Source: Ahaetulla prasina (lineage: Eukaryota; Chordata; Lepidosauria; Squamata; Colubridae). From it: 64,000 nucleotides of DNA. Below the pieces are notes generated by a model. That model was not told where the DNA came from. It saw only the letters and a program-made list of their open reading frames with translations, and made no database searches. The stretch spans positions 57,857,409-57,921,408 of the forward strand of contig NC_080546.1 in the NCBI RefSeq assembly GCF_028640845.1, in the 5' to 3' direction. Below, in pieces: positions 61,346 through 64,000 of the stretch (position 1 is the stretch's first letter; each line of letters starts with the position of its first letter). The position numbers were made by a program, and so were the translations under genes.

Positions 61346-64000
61346 TTTGGAAGATTTGTCTTCTCTCTATCCCTTATAAAATACTACTACTATTGTTAAA
61401 TCTGCACATCTAGTAAAATCTAAGGATACTGTTTTAAAATATTTATTTTGCTGTACTCTAGCTCTTTCAGATGACAGATGCATTATGATTTAGATCACTT
61501 TTGTGAATAGTGATTTCTGCAAAAGGGTCTGCAATACAAAAAAAGAGGGAGATTTATATTCTGGATTCTTTCATTGCATTTTTATTTCATTTCCTTCCTC
61601 TGCTACATATCCTGATATCAAGAATTTGTGTCTATTTTGTTTATTACAATCCAGATGAAATAATTGTGGCTAATAGATTAAAGTGATGTATATGTAATCA
61701 AAATAAAATCCCATTGAGTTAATTCCCTGATATAGAATGGTTGTAGAGTCCTCACAACTTTTTTAACTCATGGGAGATAAAATAAATCTCTCTTCAAGTC
61801 AACTTTATTCACACATTTGTATAGAATTCTGAGATTCCCTTGTAATCTTCTATCCATATCCAAGTACTAATCAGACCTACTTATATTTTCAGGTTCAGTT
61901 AAAGTTGACTAGATGCTACCTACTTGGATTTAATATTACTTCTAGATTAATATAGTTGGGATTTGGCAATAAGTCTTTACTACATTAGACAACTCCTCTT
62001 TGGGTGCAAATAACAGTTAGTCTTAGCAGGATAAACCAGTTTTAGCTTTCTATGCTAATAAAACCAAGTAGTAGCTTTTCTTTTTCCCTTTTTCTTTGCC
62101 CAGAAACAGAGATTCTATGCTTTTACTGTAAGACTAAAAATAATTAATCTGGAATTAGGTTAATTTCCAGTTCTATAATAACAAGGTTTTCATTTCTTTT
62201 CTTTTTTTTAGAAGCATCATTCAGATGCTTTAGGAACTGAATACTTTTTCAGGCTGAACATTTTGGTTGGCGATTAATTTAATCTTTTCAGGCTGCAAGT
62301 TTCATTTATGGTTTTTGTATAAACTTGAACAGTTGCAATCATGTGAATCCCCAAATAGGGTTTTCAAATGATATTTTGAAAGAAATCATCTTGAAATAGG
62401 CTTTTTATCATGCTGACATCCTGTTTTGATGATAATTGTCAAGATACGATACCAATGCATATGTATCTATATTTTTTCTGCCTTTTTCTTTCTATACAAT
62501 GTTAGATTTATTTGTCCCAATCACAACAAGGTTTATTTGGTTTTGGATTAATATGCTATTTGAACCCAAACGTTGTATTTATAAAACTTAGTTCATGGCT
62601 TTGAGTCAGGATACTATAGTTTGTCTACTGAACCATGCTTAGAAGTAGTGGCTTTGCATGTTAATTGAATTCACTTCCTTTCATATTGGGAGTGAGTATC
62701 TTCAACACCAGTTGAGATATAAAGCATGTATTTTTGGAGAGAAGTAACTCCATTTGAAATATTTTTATATGCACTTCTGTATAACTTATTTTGGAGAGAG
62801 AATATGAAAAGAAAATTAATCTATTTCTTGCATTCTTTCATATTTATTCTATGGCCATTCTTTCATATATAGAATCTAATAAAAGAGATACTATAACAAT
62901 GTTCCTTTCTCACATTTATAATTTATATGCACCTTCTATCTTAAAACCCAGCTCACTGGAAAAGGTTCATTTAATCATTCCTATGAAATAGATAGGCAAG
63001 CTTCAACAAATCCAGAATGTGGTCACAGTAGCAGTGATGGCTTGCCCCAGTGTGCACACATAACACTTCATTTATATATTTTAAATACAACATTAAATTT
63101 AGAGAATAGTAAATTATGACATAACATCAAAACCTGAAGGACAATACAGCTGGTTCAATTTATGTACAAGTAGCCTGATATTTGTGGGGTGCTGCTGGAG
63201 AAAAGTCCTCCCAGGTATCTTCTCTTGTAGACCAGAATTACAATGATAGATTACACTTGGTCTCTAATGAAAAAAAGCTGACCTTTCAGATAAACTAACC
63301 CAAACTCAAGGACTTCTTATTCTAAATATCTATATTTGGTCTTTAAGATAGTAGGATATCAAAACTGACAATTGTAGTCAAAGACTATTTGAACAGCTGC
63401 AGCCTTTAAAAGATAATAATACAAATTGATAAAATGACTTAAAATAATTTGCAAATGCTCTTTGATTATTCACGTGCCATGCTGCATTGACATGCCACAA
63501 TTATTGTTTACGACAGAGCTTTTCTGTGCAACTAGCAGTTATTTGGTGTGAAATAGAAGATCTCTATACTTCAACAACATTTAATCAAACTCTGTTTTGA
63601 TGCTGCTGCTCTAGATTACATACAAATGCTGTATGTTATCCTCCATCCTGATACTTAAAGCTTGCTCCATCAGAAATAAAAATAAATAGCAAACATGACC
63701 GCAGACTGACATGAGCTGCAGCTTAAAATGCTGTCTGTGGATGATAGAACCACAAAAGTAAATAAATCTTCAGTACCTAATTGAAAGGAAGAAGAAAGCT
63801 GTTTGTATAAATAGAGCTTCAGACGGAGGAAAAACAGAACCCAATGCCATGAGACAATCGGCGGTCCATAGGCACATGTGCAGCTACAGGATGTCTGGGT
63901 GCACCGGACCAGTTGCTCAGCCAGCTGGGATGAACTCGGCCTGTTCAAAGGGAATAGAGCAGCCCTGCTTTTCCTCACATGTTGAAAGCACTATCATAAG
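61346..64000. other. Right-hand intergenic sequence
   Basis: Largely AT-rich and without named repeats. The last 300 bases (about 63690-63980) are less AT-rich, apparently single-copy, and hold no frame I recognise. Confidence 0.5.

Noticed and set aside
63670..63978. 102-residue minus-strand frame
   Set aside because: No recognisable domain, no splice or promoter support; length is within chance for a less AT-rich segment.

Overview
The window is vertebrate nuclear DNA, almost certainly from a snake. It has long introns with GT/AG splice sites, low CpG outside two or three islands, and a squamate repeat set: Sauria-type SINEs with a BovB-like tail, an RTE-BovB fossil, MIR/CORE-type SINEs with an L2/CR1-type 3' hairpin tail, L2/CR1 LINEs, a CR1-like LINE ending in an (AGAAT)n microsatellite as described for snakes, and several hAT-like MITEs.

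Two protein-coding genes can be rebuilt exon by exon. CEP44 (minus strand, coding 15041 down to 781) has ten coding exons whose lengths sum to 1152 nt, 383 codons plus stop. It includes a 38-nt penultimate coding exon and a diverged terminal exon. FBXO8 (plus strand, coding 29370 to 38482) has five coding exons summing to 960 nt, 319 codons plus stop, the length known for the family. They lie head to head around a CpG island at about 16950-17660, which looks like a bidirectional promoter. This matches vertebrate synteny (HPGD - CEP44 - FBXO8 - HAND2), so the right-hand third should be the gene-poor interval towards HAND2.

Layout: 1-780, CEP44 3'UTR. 781-15083, CEP44 exons, with introns holding a decayed chromodomain Ty3/gypsy element, a Sauria SINE, a CR1-like LINE and MIR-type SINEs. 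15084-16946, first CEP44 intron with two palindromic MITE-like elements. 16947-17623, shared promoter and first exons. 17624-29361, FBXO8 intron 1, with two hAT-like MITEs, a LINE carrying a 737-codon uninterrupted reading frame, and a BovB fossil split by younger insertions. 29362-38930, FBXO8 exons and 3'UTR. 38940-53258, intergenic, repeats only. 53259-56591, a 1.67-kb tandem duplication whose right half is CpG-rich and promoter-like. 56592-64000, intergenic with another CpG-enriched unique patch near 60.4-60.9 kb.

The two genes do not form a pathway. CEP44 is a centriole protein and FBXO8 an F-box/Sec7 ubiquitin-ligase adaptor; they share only the promoter region. No rRNA, functional tRNA, CRISPR array or cellular gene other than these two was recognised. 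All exon borders come from reading splice signals, reading-frame phase and recalled family sequence, with no alignment or transcript data.
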